Shown in pieces: positions 9,643-21,690 of a DNA stretch of 64,000 nucleotides; the stretch's first letter is position 1, and the number at the start of each line of letters is the position of its first letter. Source of the stretch: Macrothele yani (lineage: Eukaryota; Arthropoda; Arachnida; Araneae; Macrothelidae); contig CM077027.1 in the NCBI GenBank assembly GCA_039090855.1, positions 101,226,424 through 101,290,423 of the forward strand. Reading direction: 5' to 3'. The position numbers and the translations under genes are program-made. Under the pieces are notes generated by a model. The model made no database searches. It had not been told where the DNA came from and saw only the letters and a program-made list of their open reading frames with translations.

Positions 9643-11480
9643 TCATGTGTATTTGCATTCAAAGAGTTCAAATAATATTTTACTGTTTGAAGAGTCTAAG
9701 CGTTCAATATTTAAATATGCTCTGTTATCAATCATAATATCATCCATAAAGTTAAAAGTGCTTTCAACTGAAAGTCCATGGAAACAAGTTAATACAGCCT
9801 TGATCATTTTTGAAAGCATTGGATATTTTTTTTCTTCTTCTTGAAACTTCACTACTTTTATCCACAATTCAGTCACACTTTTGTCTTGAAGAAAAGAAGA
9901 CAAAGAACTATCAACCTGACACTGTTTGAGTTCTTGATCCAGGAGAAATGTCTGTTCTTCAAGAATTGCATTTGGCAAAAATTCTGACAACTTCAACAGT
10001 GCAGAAAATGTGGTGGTTTTTACCTCTTAAAGCAGGATTAAGTGCTGAGAGTTTAATGAGCAATGAATTCTTGAAAGGCAATTTTTTTTTTCATATATTC
10101 AGCACATCTGGAATATGCTTCTTTTACATTCTACATAAATTCTTGAACTGTAGAACTTGGTGTACTTTTTATTAATGACATTTAGAATATCTATTCCTGT
10201 AAAAATAAGTTTATATGGCAGATAGTTTTTCCTGTCAGTAGTATAAATTTTTAGAATATCATGGAATGTATTTACAGTAAATATAAGTTCATGTTTTATA
10301 AAAAAAACACTAAAAACTGTTTTGTTAAATTGAACATCTGCACTTGAAGTTCATGTAAAAGACATTCCTTACTTTGGAACAGTTTTACATATTGGTTGAA
10401 ATGTGGTAAAACTGACATATACCCCTATATATAACAGTCTTTTTCTACTGCACAAAAAGATTTTGTATAATTCTCTGTTTTCTGGATTTCCCATCTTCGG
10501 TTAAAATTTTACCCTTTAAAGTGCATTGTATATTTTCAATGCACTTTATTTCATCTACAGATAATTCTTTTTATATATAAATTTCTTTTAACTGGCCTTC
10601 ATATATTGGTGCATCCACACCTATCCACCATGAAAAGAAAAAAGAAGCAATGCATCATAAGACGTTCTATAACTGTGAGCACATATAGCCATTGATGATC
10701 AGGTCTAGATAATGGTTTCAATGGTTTTAAATTAATAATAGCACAAATCTGAAAAAATAACTCTTCTGTCTATTCTCTTTAAATCAAAGTAAATATTATT
10801 ATCACACAGAATTTTTAAGTGTTTTAAAAATGGTTCAGTAAAATTTTTTGCACAATTATTTGCCATATGGCATGCTCCACCATCAATATTTAACAAATGG
10901 GGTGCTTTTTTGTTCTTATTTTGGATTTGACGCCATTCTTTTTGCAGCACATGGTGTTGCAGGAATGCATCAGAATGTTCACTAAGTTTTCCCAGGGTAT
11001 GCTGTTTTCTTCAAAAAATGACACAATGATTTGCCTCCGAATTACAGGTTGGCAATTTAATAGATGCTAAATGCCACAAAACTACTTTTTTTGGTTCTTC
11101 TGAAAAGTATTGACCTAGTACTGCTAAAATGCTTTCAGAGGCTGTTACTACTTTTATCCACGTTCAGAGAAAAAAATAAAAATAAAAGACTTCATTTCTT
11201 TAATTTGTTCATCTTTAATAGATTTAGCAAGCCCATACTTTAATTTATAAGATGCTGTAGTTCTGCTGAGTTTAAACAAGTTCAAGGTTGAAATATCTAG
11301 AGCAAAAGTTTTGGCTAGCTCAATAATTTGAGGTGCCAAAGAAAATAAAAGCAAGTGCTCTCCTAAAAATGATAGTACTTATGCTTCAGCTCTATATGTC
11401 CTAGTTACCATGTCAACAGTCCACTTTTCATCATTTCAGAAAACATCATCGCCTCCTGGGTAGAACGAAAGCAAAATTTG
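9643..11480 (-). pseudogene. Second hAT-family transposase, decayed
   Basis: Pieces of a different hAT transposase can be followed on the minus strand, from N-terminal side to C-terminal side. Around 11480-11400 there is a block reading KWTVDMVTRTYRAEA. Then come LAPQIIELAKTFALDIST (about 11340-11280), HLLNIDGGACHMANNCAKNF (about 10890-10830), and finally a C-terminal dimerisation domain (PMLSKMIKAVLTCFHGLSVE) at about 9800. Stops and frameshifts separate the pieces. I could not find terminal repeats; the element starts not far beyond the right end of the intact hAT at 9313. Confidence 0.7.
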
Positions 11481-11759
11481 AGATTTTTTTACCGATTCAC
11501 GAGCTGTCTTGTGCATCCCTGAAAGATTCAGCAAAGACTTTATTCCTTCACTACTGTATAATATAGATGCGTTACAGGAAATACAGAAACACATACCTGA
11601 AACATCTATCTTCCGACACCAAACACTTATTTTTTTATTTTGTTGGCCTTCTTTGTTTAACCATTCCCATCAAAATTTGTTTTTAATTCCTTTTTCCACT
11701 TTTTATATTGTCCTTTTATGACAGATACTTCATAGTTTCCGTAGTTTTCTTAGTTGTTA

Positions 11760-14689
11760 AAAATCAAGGGTATATGTAGAAAAGTTCAACGCAACTTCCA
11801 ACCAGCATAATAATGTGAACCAGTGAAATGTAAAGCAAACTCGAATGAAAGAGAAAAATGCTGATGCAGTCACGCATTCATGGAGTTCCAATTTCCTCCA
11901 CCCACGGAAATTGGACACACCCACTATCACAAAAGAACTAATTCTGAGGGTGCCAGGTGGTCTGGGAGTGGACCTTCCCCCTCGCCCTCCTACATAGATC
12001 ACTCCTGTAGCGAGAATGAGATGGGAAATGCCACTTAACGCACTTTCCCTTCTCTTACGCTTTGTGGCTGATGCTTCAAGGGAAATATGTTCAAGTGAAC
12101 CAGTTTTTTGAAGGGGAAAAATACCAATGCGTATGGGTGCAAGTTGTGAGATGTGGCCAAGGCGGAAAATATTTTGAATAGTCCCCCCCAGCACCACCAC
12201 CACACACCATGCGCGCTCAGACATTAAAAAAAAAAAGTGTCACAAATTTGCTGATACATGGTGAATTTCACATACACAAATTTGAAATGCATACACATTT
12301 CTACAACAATGCTCCTCCTACCCAGAATGCGAATGCATCGGGCACTGCTGCTTCTTTACGAACGATGTGGTACGAGCGCTGTTGCCGATGGCATACTTAC
12401 TTTCTGGAGTTGAGCGTATGGATAGAAAAGGGAAAAAAATATGTATTTGGAAATTTTATTTTTACTGATATTTTCTTCCGTCCAGCTGTCCTCGAATATT
12501 TTTAAAAGTGGAATTCCGTCCTGTGGACGGAAAACTCTCACCCTTGCGATGGGTAAAAGTAAATCCAGATGGATCAGTTAAAAAACCCAGAAATCTGGGG
12601 TACCCCCAGAATACAATCAGCCCTGCACACTGTTTGCTTCTAAAGCCCTGAAAACAAATTACAAAAGTGCCCAAAACATAATTTAAAAATTAAAAAGAAA
12701 AAAAAAAAAAACACTGCTGTCAGTAAGAAACTACTTCCTAACTATCAAGATACATGACATGCAAGAATTAATAATCATAGGAACTTGTCCTGCAGAACTG
12801 TCAGAAAGCAAATAGTGAAAGAGAAACTTATTCTGGGTTTTACTTGGAGTTACCTCAAAGATCCTTGTAACTATTCTTGAGAAAGAGAGCTGATACCATG
12901 ACTGCATCAGCCCAGATTTGTGCAAACTTAGACCACCAGTTAAACACTGCTCCAATGGAAATCACTGGAATTAACTTTTTGACAAGGAAGATATAAGACA
13001 TGAAGGATACAATGGATTCTGCGTCGCCTTACTGAAAGCATTTCAACTGGTCATCTTAGTACTTGTTGCCACTTCTATGAGTTTCAACTTGTTTATATGC
13101 TGCAGTCACCACCAGACTAGCACAGCACATGGAATATGGAGAACAAATAAAAATCAGTACACTGAAAACAAACCCAAAAAGATGCCATGGATGTTGTCTT
13201 TAGAAAAGACATTCACAATCTCCAGGTTACAACTGGATAGGTGGTCCAAGAAAAAAAGAAAAAAGGATGACATGAACAAGGATAATAAGAGGATTATATA
13301 AATTTGAATTATACAACAATAAGAATCAATAAGCTAGTAGATAAGTTAACCGACAACATAAGCAGGCTAAAATGCGATAACTGTCTTTATCCAAAACTTT
13401 CAAAAGTTATTGTAAATTCTGGGACCTGATAACTCTATTATCACATACATAATGATACTGAAGTAATCCCCCCGGGACTCCCCCACCTAATGATGTTCAT
13501 TAATTCTAAATGTTGAGTTTCAAAAGCCCAGTAATGTAACATACTTAATTTGGTAATGATGTAACTATTATTACTATGATAGTGCTTGTTTATACTGCAG
13601 GAGTGTGTGTGTGTTTGAGTTCGTGCTTTTAAAAGAAGGAGGGGTTAAAAATTTCTTTTAACACACACACAAAAGTGACTTTTTGGTTTGAAATTTGGGA
13701 GAAAGACTATAGTAAAGATGCCAAATAGATTACAGAATGAAGTAGTAATTGAGAAAAAAAAACACCAAGAACAAACTTCACATGTCTGTAAACAGCATAT
13801 GAGAGAGGGGGAGGGGGGCAATTGAACATCCAAAATACTGGGCACAAAATGCTATGCCTCATGAACTGCAAGATCCTACTTTCATCTGAAATCATGTAAC
13901 AAACATTTCATTTACAAAAAAAGAATACAACCCATTGAAACACCATCTTATTAGTGTGTTTGCATACATTTTAAATTGATGACATTTATTTCAGTCTTCT
14001 CCTCTGAACTGAATGTTAAAAGTTTCACTTAGTTAAAGAATCACCTACTTCTCCTGAGTTTATAATTTCTTGCAGACCATTTAGGTGACTATCAAGACCT
14101 GTTTTTAAAGCTTCATTCCACTCTAATTAGGTTGTTGACATAAAATATATTGTAGCATGGGCATGTGCTCTTCAATACATTCGAGCTGGAGGATATCATG
14201 ATGTACTATGTCAAGAACCTACAAGCCTAAATAGAATGGAATAGAAGCTTTTTTTTTTCTACTTTCCTTAAACTGACAGGGAAGTAAGTGCATTTTACAG
14301 TTAAAACACTGAAAGCAGTTACAGGCAGACTGAGTGCTAGTTTGAATAAATTTCAAAACCTACAAAAATGTTTGCATAGGAAAGGAATTACTGTTTTGTT
14401 TTGTTTTTTTGCTTTAAATCCAAACACAAAATTTTTTTTAACCACTACTTTTCCTGACATCACTAATCACAACTACGTGCAACTAAGCATGAACATTACA
14501 AAAATGAATAAATCCATTGATAAACTACTTCATGTGAGAAATTCTACAAATTACTCGAAATATGTTCCAAGTGACACCGAATTTTTGTTTGCAATGAGCA
14601 TGTCTTTTTAATTCTTTCTAATGGTAAAACTGCACGTAATTCAAAATATGTACTGAAAGCAGAGTTATTCATAGTCAATGGAACAGATT
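11760..14689. other. Intron sequence, mostly unexplained
   Basis: No conserved gene or complete transposon was recognised. A 155-codon open frame on the minus strand (11757-12224) lies in a locally GC-richer patch but shows no familiar motif. Simple-sequence pieces include a poly-A run near 12700 and a G-rich tract near 13805. Confidence 0.4.
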
Positions 14690-15555
14690 AAAAAAAAAAT
14701 TTAACCGGATCTGCAATTAGTAAATTATCCAGAAATAACTGCTTACACCCGCTAGCAGCTGAAGTGTTACAAAAAATTAACAAATTGTGCACAGAAAGTT
14801 TCTCACAGCGGAAGGAAAATATCAGAGCCAAAGGGGTTTTCAAATGGAATAGTTAGAAGAGATATAGAGGAAAACATTATATAACTTTACACCCCTAATA
14901 GAAAACCTTTGAGTCACTTAAAGAAAATTCAAAATACTCTTCATAATGAAGAGTATCCTACCAAAAAGAATTTTTTTACAGGATTTTTAGAATCAAATTA
15001 ACTCTTTCAAATAGAAATATACACTGACAGAATTTTGAGTAATGGAAAGGTAGAAGATGTACTAAAAGCATTCTTCATAGCAAAAGCAATGCATCTGCTA
15101 AGGAAAAAGAATTTTTCAAGTACATCTCTTGAAACCAGAGGTAGCGGGGGGGGGGATAAGTTTTGACATTTCATCACCTGGTGAAAAACTTGTGTGTTAT
15201 TTAAAGAAAATAATGTACCACATATCTACTGTTACAAATGACATACAGTAAAAACAGAAATTCTTCACTGGATTTTTAGAAGCAGAGGTTGCAAACATAA
15301 ATGCACACCACCACCACCTAGCAGCAGAAATGTGAACTGAAAAAAACTCACAAGTGCATGCAAAGTATCTTATCATCAATTGTATTTGTTACAATTTTTA
15401 AATCTGACTTTTAGAACCAAAGATATTGAGAAAAACACATTAAATATTTGCACTCCCTCGTTGGGAAATCGTGCATAATTTTGGGCAGAAATGCACACGT
15501 TTTTGTAATTAGTAGAATCTAAGCAAAAAAAGATTTTTTTTCAATCAGGTGGTGT

Positions 15556-15776
15556 TTTTTGTTTGTTTGTTTGGGGGTTTAACGACCATCATAAGAAACT
15601 CAATGAGCTATACAACATGGTCACCCATCCCTAATTTAGGGCTGCTGTTTCCCGGGAAGAGAGAGAGCCAGTGCAATAAGACAAAAACAACATCCATGCC
15701 TTATTGGGCTTTGAACCTGGACCCATCTTGGACGACTGGTCACAAGCTAACGCTTAAAACCACTGGGCCGGCTAAT
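15556..15776 (-). mobile_element. tRNA-derived SINE, family A
   Basis: Read on the minus strand, it starts with a tRNA-like head (GGCCCAGTGGTTTTAAGCG, with a B-box-like GGTTCAAAGCC). It continues through a body containing CACTGGCTCTCTCTCTTCCC and ends GGTCGTTAAACCCCC with a short simple tail. The same body and tail occur at 36963-37175 and 57650-57860, and a tail fragment at 62339-62409. Confidence 0.8.
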
Positions 15777-16015
15777 TTGGGTGCTTAGATATGCATACCT
15801 TGTTGTAAATATGCTGTAAACGGAAATGTGAACTTATGCCTTCTAGTGGCAAAAGTGTGAATTGAGAAGCATTTTAAATTATAAGCAGGACTTTTCACAC
15901 TACAATTGCTCACCAACAAACATTAAGTTTTTCAAATCAGACTATTGGAAGCAGAGATAATGAAAAGTAAGACATGCAACTATGCCCTAGGCGGAAAGAC
16001 TATGTATTAGGTGAA

Positions 16016-16472
16016 AAATACTCCAAATACGTGGCAACAGTTAATAAATAAATAAATACATCGCTCTTTCCACGTTCCAGAAACACACAGCATTCGAAAA
16101 ATTGTTTTTCAGCCAACCGCTGTGGAAATGAACCAACAGAACTCTCTATATCGCGCCGAGTGCGTTACTTTTACGCCACGGTGGCCAACAATCCACGGTG
16201 CTATGTGTATTTAAGTCAGCTTCTGACATCATAAATCCGTAAGATGGGCTCAGCTACTGAGACGTCCCCATCTGGTGGGCATAAGCGGCACTAGCTATAT
16301 ATATTATAGCAGTTAAATCCAACGGGCGAGATCCAGGTGAAAATACTCTAAATATGTGGCGACAGTTAATAAATAAATAAATACATCGCTCTTTCCACGT
16401 TCCAGAAACACACAGCATCCGAAAAATTGTTTTTCAGCCAACCGCTGTGGAAGCGGTTGGCTGAAAAACAAT
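16016..16472. repeat. Tandem duplication ending in a long hairpin
   Basis: A segment of about 110 bp (from 16016, containing AATAAATAAATACATCGCTC) is repeated from about 16335 with few changes, a 317-bp period. The second copy ends in a perfect 21-bp stem (16426-16446 with 16452-16472) around a 5-nt loop. The stem sequence is ATTGTTTTTCAGCCAACCGC plus one base. Confidence 0.9.
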
Positions 16473-17137
16473 ATTGAACAATATTATTGACTATGTATTA
16501 TTTTAAGGTATTCTCAAAAACTTTTTCGTAATAAGCAATGAATTATTGCAAAAGAATTTTTCAACAGAATTTTCAGATGGGCAGATATTGCTGCAAATAG
16601 AACAAAAATATAAATATACACTTACACCCCACCCGCCTCCAAGTGGCAAAATTTTTTATTGTAAAAATTAGAAATTATATGCAGAACATTTCCAAGCAGG
16701 TGCTCTAATCAATGAAAAAGAAGTTTTTGAAATCAGACTTCTAGAAGCAGAGATATCTGGAAAATAGCAATTTAATTTTATGTGCCCTAGCAGAAAAACT
16801 AGATCCTATTTGAAAAGAAACTGCACCAAAAATAGTCTTCATTATAAATGGTATCAAAAGGACAAAATTTTCAATTGAATAGTAATGTTTTGGAATAAAA
16901 TGCATTTTGAATTTGATAACATCTGCATTTATATGCCCTCTGGCAGCAAAGTTATGCATCAGAAAAAAAAAAAATTGGGATGCAACATTCATCATCCTCA
17001 CATGTCAGGCTTCTCAATGCAAAAATAATTTTTCAAATCAGTCTTATAGTAGCAGACAGATGGTGTCTACAAATCGACGAAGTGATAACATAACTACAAA
17101 ACTTGTACATTTCTTACAAAAGATGTGCAAAAAATTA

Positions 17138-18033
17138 CTGTATTTTTTCGGCTTATAAATAGATGTGGCATATAAGTCGAACGTGTTAAATTTCTTAATT
17201 TCTTTATCTTCAATCATAGATAAGTCGGTCCTGACAATGCTGAAACAAACACAGTGTTCCGAAATTCTGCAGTTATATTTTTAATATACTAATAAATGTT
17301 AAAAGGAAGAGAAAGTGAGGTAACTTTTGCATTTTTCTTTTCGGCAAAAAGCTGAATTTCATAGGGTTTTTTTACTATACAAACTGATGCTACTGCATTG
17401 CTCTGAATTCAGTGGGAAAATAATTCTCACAGGGCAGATAGATGGCAGCAGGTAAGCCCTCACTTCTCTCCTTCCATCTGATGTGGAACCTCTAAGCTCC
17501 ACTGTGTTTTGCAGAGGTAAATTGTTTTGACATATGTTTTGCTCAACACATCGACTCTCTGCACAGTCATCAGCTGCAAACTCTCTGGCAGTGCTTTAAA
17601 AGAAACTATAGGAACGAAGTAGTGAAAGCTGACATGCTAATATCTGTCGGACAACCTGTAATCTCTATATTGATCTGAGCAGGTCGCATTCAGAAAGAAT
17701 GTGCATAGTGTAATCACAAGGAAGATACAATTAATATAAGACAGCTGCCATTTCAAATCAGTCAGGTGATTTTAATGATGTTCTGTCCAACAAAAATACC
17801 AATTACAGCAGCTTTTAAACAAGTTCTTAATAAATGGAACATTATGTTTCGTACAGATTCAAAATGTTTTCTTATGAACGTAATACTGCATTTCGGGTGC
17901 TCAGCCGCGACCGAATTTAAGGCACAATATTTTTATATTTTCTCATGGAGAAAATTTTTCTATGACCAATCAATGGATAAGTCGAGGCACGAACTGAAGA
18001 AACAAGTATCAACTTATACACCAAAAAAGACGG
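17138..18033. mobile_element. TA-flanked non-coding DNA transposon candidate
   Basis: The left end begins CTGTATTTTTTCGGCTTATA; the right end read inwards begins CCGTCTTTTTTGGTGTATA, similar with one indel. TA dinucleotides flank both sides (17136-17137 and 18034-18035). Internal GGATAAGTCG/ATAAGTCG motifs recur. No transposase is seen in 896 bp. The ORF at 17766-18068 overlaps its end and is not recognisable. The superfamily is uncertain (pogo or Tc1/mariner-like). Confidence 0.45.
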
Positions 18034-18199
18034 TACTTGAAGTATCCACATATAAATACATAGACTGATCAGAAAAAAAGGTTACACATGCTATAAAATA
18101 AATGCAGGATGTCGTATGAGTGGCATAGATGACATGTACGTACAATAGATGGTGCTAGTGCTCCAGGCACATCTGTGAACTCTGTGTCCAGCGTGAGAA

Positions 18200-19261
18200 A
18201 TGCAGACACAGTTGGAAACATGGTCTCAGGTTGAAGTGAGAGGAGTGATAAGGTTTTTATAGGCTAAGAATGTGCCTGCAACCAAAATTCATCGGCAGCT
18301 AATGGAAGTTTATGGTGACAATGTGATGTCTCAACAGCACGTGGCAAAATGGTGTCTTTCATTTCAATCTGGCAGGGATGATGTGGGCAAACGACATCGC
18401 ACAAACAGTGGATGTCCAATTTCGTCAACGACAGAGATCAACACTGTGCATGTGGATGAAATGATTCAAAACGACCGAATGGTAACTTTGTGCCATATTG
18501 CATCCGATCTGGGATTGAGCTACAGCATTGTTCAACATCTTGTGGTGGATGTTTTGCAGTACTCCAAGATTTGTGCCAGATAGGTGCCACGTTCATTATC
18601 TGTCGATCACAAAGCAGCACAATGATGGCATGTTTGATATTCCTGCAGTGTTACACTGAAAACAGAGCTTTCTTGATCATATTGTGACTGGGGAAGCAAC
18701 ATGACTTCACTACTTTACTCCCACCAGCAAGAGAGCTTCCATGCAATAGAAACATGCTGCTTCACAGCCAAGGAGGAAGTTTAAAGTCGCACTGTTTGCT
18801 GGAAAAATCATGGCATCCATTTTCTGGGATTCCTTGGGTGTGATTTTGGTGGACTTCTTAGAGCATGGATGCACCATCAACATTGATTGGTACTGTGCCA
18901 CGCTGAAAAAATTGAACGAGATAATCCAACAAAAATGGTCGGGTCTGCTGAGTGACAGTGTTATTCTTCTTCATGATAACATGAGCAGCACATTTCCAAC
19001 ACCACGCAACACTTGCTCTACAAATTCCAGTGGGAGTTGTGGAAGCACCCAGCCCGAACTTGGCTTCTTGTGACTTTTACCTCTTCCCTGCCCTGAAACA
19101 GCACCTGTCTGGTACTTGCTTCATGTGACGATGATGTGAAAACAGCTGCAACTAACTGGCTACACCAGCAGGGACATGTATTTTTTCGGTCTGAGATGAA
19201 CAAGCTGGTTGTGCGGTCTGACAAATGTTTGAATCATCACTGTGATTTCATCGAGAAATAG
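18200..19261 (+). pseudogene. mariner transposase, degraded
   Basis: About 354 codons long, the usual mariner size, but broken by stops and frameshifts. The N-terminal helix-turn-helix domain is well preserved: after MQTQLETWSQVEVRGVIRFL an in-frame TAG replaces a Trp codon, then AKNVPATKIHRQLMEVYGD and GLSYSIVQHLVVDVLQYSK. The frame is lost near 18590. The catalytic part can be read around 18810-18990 (MASIFWDSLGVILVDFLEHG; SDSVILLHDN). The family C-terminus (NKLVVRSDKCLNHHCDFIEK) ends at TAG 19259-19261. Terminal repeats were not clearly found. It lies just downstream of the USP9X exon at 19463-19658 on the opposite strand. Confidence 0.87.
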
Positions 19262-19462
19262 TGCTTCATATCTTTTGTCACATTGCACAAACATTTCTTG
19301 GTTGGCGAGTTTTCCTTTCTCCACTCGAACATGTAACCCTTTTTTTCTGATCGACACTCGTAAATGCAATTCACTTTCATTATAAATAATATTATTACAT
19401 TCAATGTTTTAACATTCTGATCAAATTTTGTTATGCTCATGCATAAATAATCTTGAACTTAC
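19262..19462. other. Intron sequence between the mariner remnant and the USP9X exon
   Basis: A short stretch with nothing identifiable apart from the splice donor of the exon at its right edge. Confidence 0.5.
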
Positions 19463-19658
19463 CATGTTTACTTAGATTAATGGCTGCATCTAAAAGTACT
19501 TCTAATTCACCATTAGGTAACACTGGTACTACCCAACGTGGTCTATTGATCATTTCATCAAGTCTAGCCAACTCAGCATGTGGAAAATCTGGCTCTTGCC
19601 CTTCAGGTAACTCACCATTTTCTCCATCTGGCTCTCCATTACCATCACTTTCTAGCAT
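19463..19658 (-). CDS. USP9X: USP9X/fat facets-like deubiquitinase, second coding exon
   Basis: This 196-bp exon encodes an acidic leader ([20 protein letters not shown]) followed by [19 protein letters not shown] and [20 protein letters not shown]. That block closely matches the well-conserved start of the armadillo-like N-terminal region of USP9X/USP9Y and Drosophila fat facets. The acceptor is TTTTATTAG just above 19658, and the donor is a perfect GTAAGT just below 19463. The exon goes from phase 0 to phase 1; the split Gly codon is completed by the exon at 1750. Its first codon is ATG, so a transcript starting in the intron above could initiate here. Identification of the gene rests mainly on this exon and the next. 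Confidence 0.93.
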
Positions 19659-19749
19659 CTAATAAAATAATAAGACATGATTAAACAAGTTAGTAAAATC
19701 ATGCAATGCATTGATTATGATACGCTTTCCAACATAACAGAAACATTTA

Positions 19750-20790
19750 CTCAAGTTATGAGGATAATGGCTGTGGAATAAATCTCGGTCTTGTGCCCTG
19801 AACTTTGATCCCATTTCGATGATATTCTACAGAACCGGTTCAGTATACCTCCGAAATAACATGATGAAGTTTTGTCGGAATGGAAACATTTTTACGTAAG
19901 TTATGACGCATAATGGCGATGGAAGTGATTCCGCTCCTATGTCCTGACTTTGACACCATTTCACCCATTTTCAATAGGGTTTGTCCCCAGGTGGTCCCCT
20001 ACCATATACTAAAATTTAATCGAAACTTTTTTACGTTAGTTATGACGCATAAGAGCAGTGGCATGGATCCCGCTTCTATGTGCTAACCTTTGACCCCATT
20101 TTGTTCACGTTCAATAGGGTTCCTTCCCAAGTGATCCCCTTCCACATACTAAAAGTTCATCGAAATCGAACGATTTTTACGCGAGTTGTCGTGCGGACGA
20201 ACATACACACACAAAGCATGACGTAATGATGTAGATGGGAATCGCGACTATCTGCTTGCAAAAGTGTGACGTCATAAAACTTTAATAGGATCCACACACA
20301 ACACGTGACGTAATGAGACAGATGGCGTGACCGCGTGCCAACATATCAAGCACGAGATTGTGACGTCATAAGATCGTCCCCAGGTGGTCCCTTACCACAT
20401 AATAAAATTTTATCGAAATCGAACCATTTTTACGCATGTTATGACGCATAAAGGCAATGGAATGCATCCCGCTCCTATGTCCTGACCTTAGACCCCACTT
20501 CACCCATTTTCAATAGGGTTCATTCCCAGGTGGTCCCCTACAATATACTAAAAATCCATCGACATCGAACCATATTTACGCAAGTTATGACGCATAAGGG
20601 CAATGGAATGGATCTTGCTCCTATGCCATGACCTTTGACCCCATTTTCAATAGGGTTCGTCCCCAGGTGGTCCCCTACCACATACTAAAATGTCATTGAA
20701 ATCAAACCATTTTTACGCGAGTTATCATAATGACAGACGGACGACGAACGGACAAAGCTGGAGCATATACGCTTCTTCAACCTACAGTTG
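19750..20790. repeat. Tandem repeat, ~140-bp units, with CRE-like core insert
   Basis: Units contain ACG..AGTTATGACGCATAA, then CGCTCCTATGTCCTGACC, then CATTTTCAATAGGGTT, then CCCCAGGTGGTCCCCTACC and a stretch ending ATCGAAATCGAACCATTTTT. The anchor TATGACGCAT lies at 19902, 20041, 20440 and 20586 (periods 139 and 146 within each half). Each half ends in a tail (ACGCGAGTT followed by GACGAAC-like sequence, at about 20180 and 20720). Between the halves, 20215-20370 holds a second, shorter repeat with TGACGTAATGA and TGTGACGTCATAA. It looks like a non-coding element of an unknown class. Confidence 0.85.
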
Positions 20791-21340
20791 GAAAGCGTAA
20801 AAAACACACAAAAAAAATATCAACACCATTACACAAAGTAAAAAAATAAACTTATTGATGGTATTTCAACAAAGAAGCTGTAAGGAATGTCACACACATT
20901 TATTTTGCTGCAACAAAGCAATTTGTGTGTTCAGTACTTTACCCCTTTTTAGTCATACCATTTTCAAAGTTTTTTTGTTTTTTTAAAGGAAAAATTCAGT
21001 AAATTTGTTTATTCACTTCATGAGACTTCAATGCTTTACCAACTTAAACAGTAAGATTGATTTGAGAAACTTGTACAACTTGAAGATATTTAGAGTCTAC
21101 AGATGATTAAAGCATACAATTCTATTGCAAAGCTCAATCGTATCTACAAAGCAATTGCTTGTTTGCTTGCTTTTTTCATTGGGGGGGGGGACCCCTAGGA
21201 GAAACTGAATATGCAAATTGCATTGAGGGTAACAAGGACTTGAGGTTTATAACACAGTTCTCTCATTTTTAAATAAATGCTATTTTTATACTATTTTTAT
21301 AACAATTTTTATTTTTGTGCCCAGATATGAGTACATATAT
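20791..21340. other. Intron sequence without recognised features
   Basis: AT-rich, with short homopolymer runs (G-run at 21181-21190). Nothing else was identified. Confidence 0.45.
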
Positions 21341-21344
21341 ACCA

Positions 21345-21690
21345 TGCATATCAATCTAAGCTGTTCTCTGAAATTCAGAGGTTAGCTCCTCAAAGAAAGC
21401 TTTGAGGTTAGCTCCTCAAAGAAAGCTCATCTACTCAGATTTAAGTTTAGAACTAGATTTTACTAACTGTTGATGTATTAAATGTCTCCATTTACAGCAA
21501 TCTCAGGCTCACAACTCAAGTTTTACTGACATCCATCACATCTCACACAAGACCTTTTGTAAAGTCATATTTTTCTGCATGATTTCATTGACCTTTCTTT
21601 CCTGCTACTTGGGCTGAATAAATTCTCTCAGTCAGCATCTCACCACTCATTCTTTCAACATGGCCAAACCACCTCACCATTGGATAGATA
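21345..21690 (-). pseudogene. LINE reverse-transcriptase 3' fragment
   Basis: On the minus strand 21690-21600 reads HTHIYPMVRWFGHVERMSGE, the motif near the C-terminus of many LINE ORF2 proteins, followed by stop-broken sequence. At 21355-21390, CTGAAATTCAGAGGTTAGCT is shared with the LINE remnant at about 53408-53430, which suggests the same family. A small tandem duplication (units with GAGGTTAGCTCCTCAAAGAA) lies at 21380-21427. Confidence 0.55.

Larger units (their letters stand above)
14690..17130. repeat. Array A of diverged ~150-bp monomers with CTCF-like motifs
   Basis: The region is built from related units. Each has a TTTTTCAAATCAGACT-like stretch, a GAAGCAGAGATATC-like stretch, and then a motif of the type GCCCTCTGGCGG followed by AAA. 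Clear motif instances are at 15838-15850 (GCCTTCTAGTGGC), 15984-15994, 16633-16647 and 16935-16947. The last units (16560-17130) match, in the same order, the end of a second array at 58.3-59.8 kb. The array is interrupted by a SINE (15556-15776) and a duplicated segment (16016-16472). No protein is encoded. Confidence 0.75.

Noticed and set aside
11757..12224. 155-codon open frame, minus strand
   Set aside because: No recognisable motif, no splice-supported context, and composition like the surrounding intron.
17766..18068. 100-codon open frame, plus strand
   Set aside because: Crosses the right end of the TA-flanked element and has no known motif.
19850..20790. CRISPR array
   Set aside because: The repeats are ~140 bp, diverged and without unique spacers; this is an animal genome.
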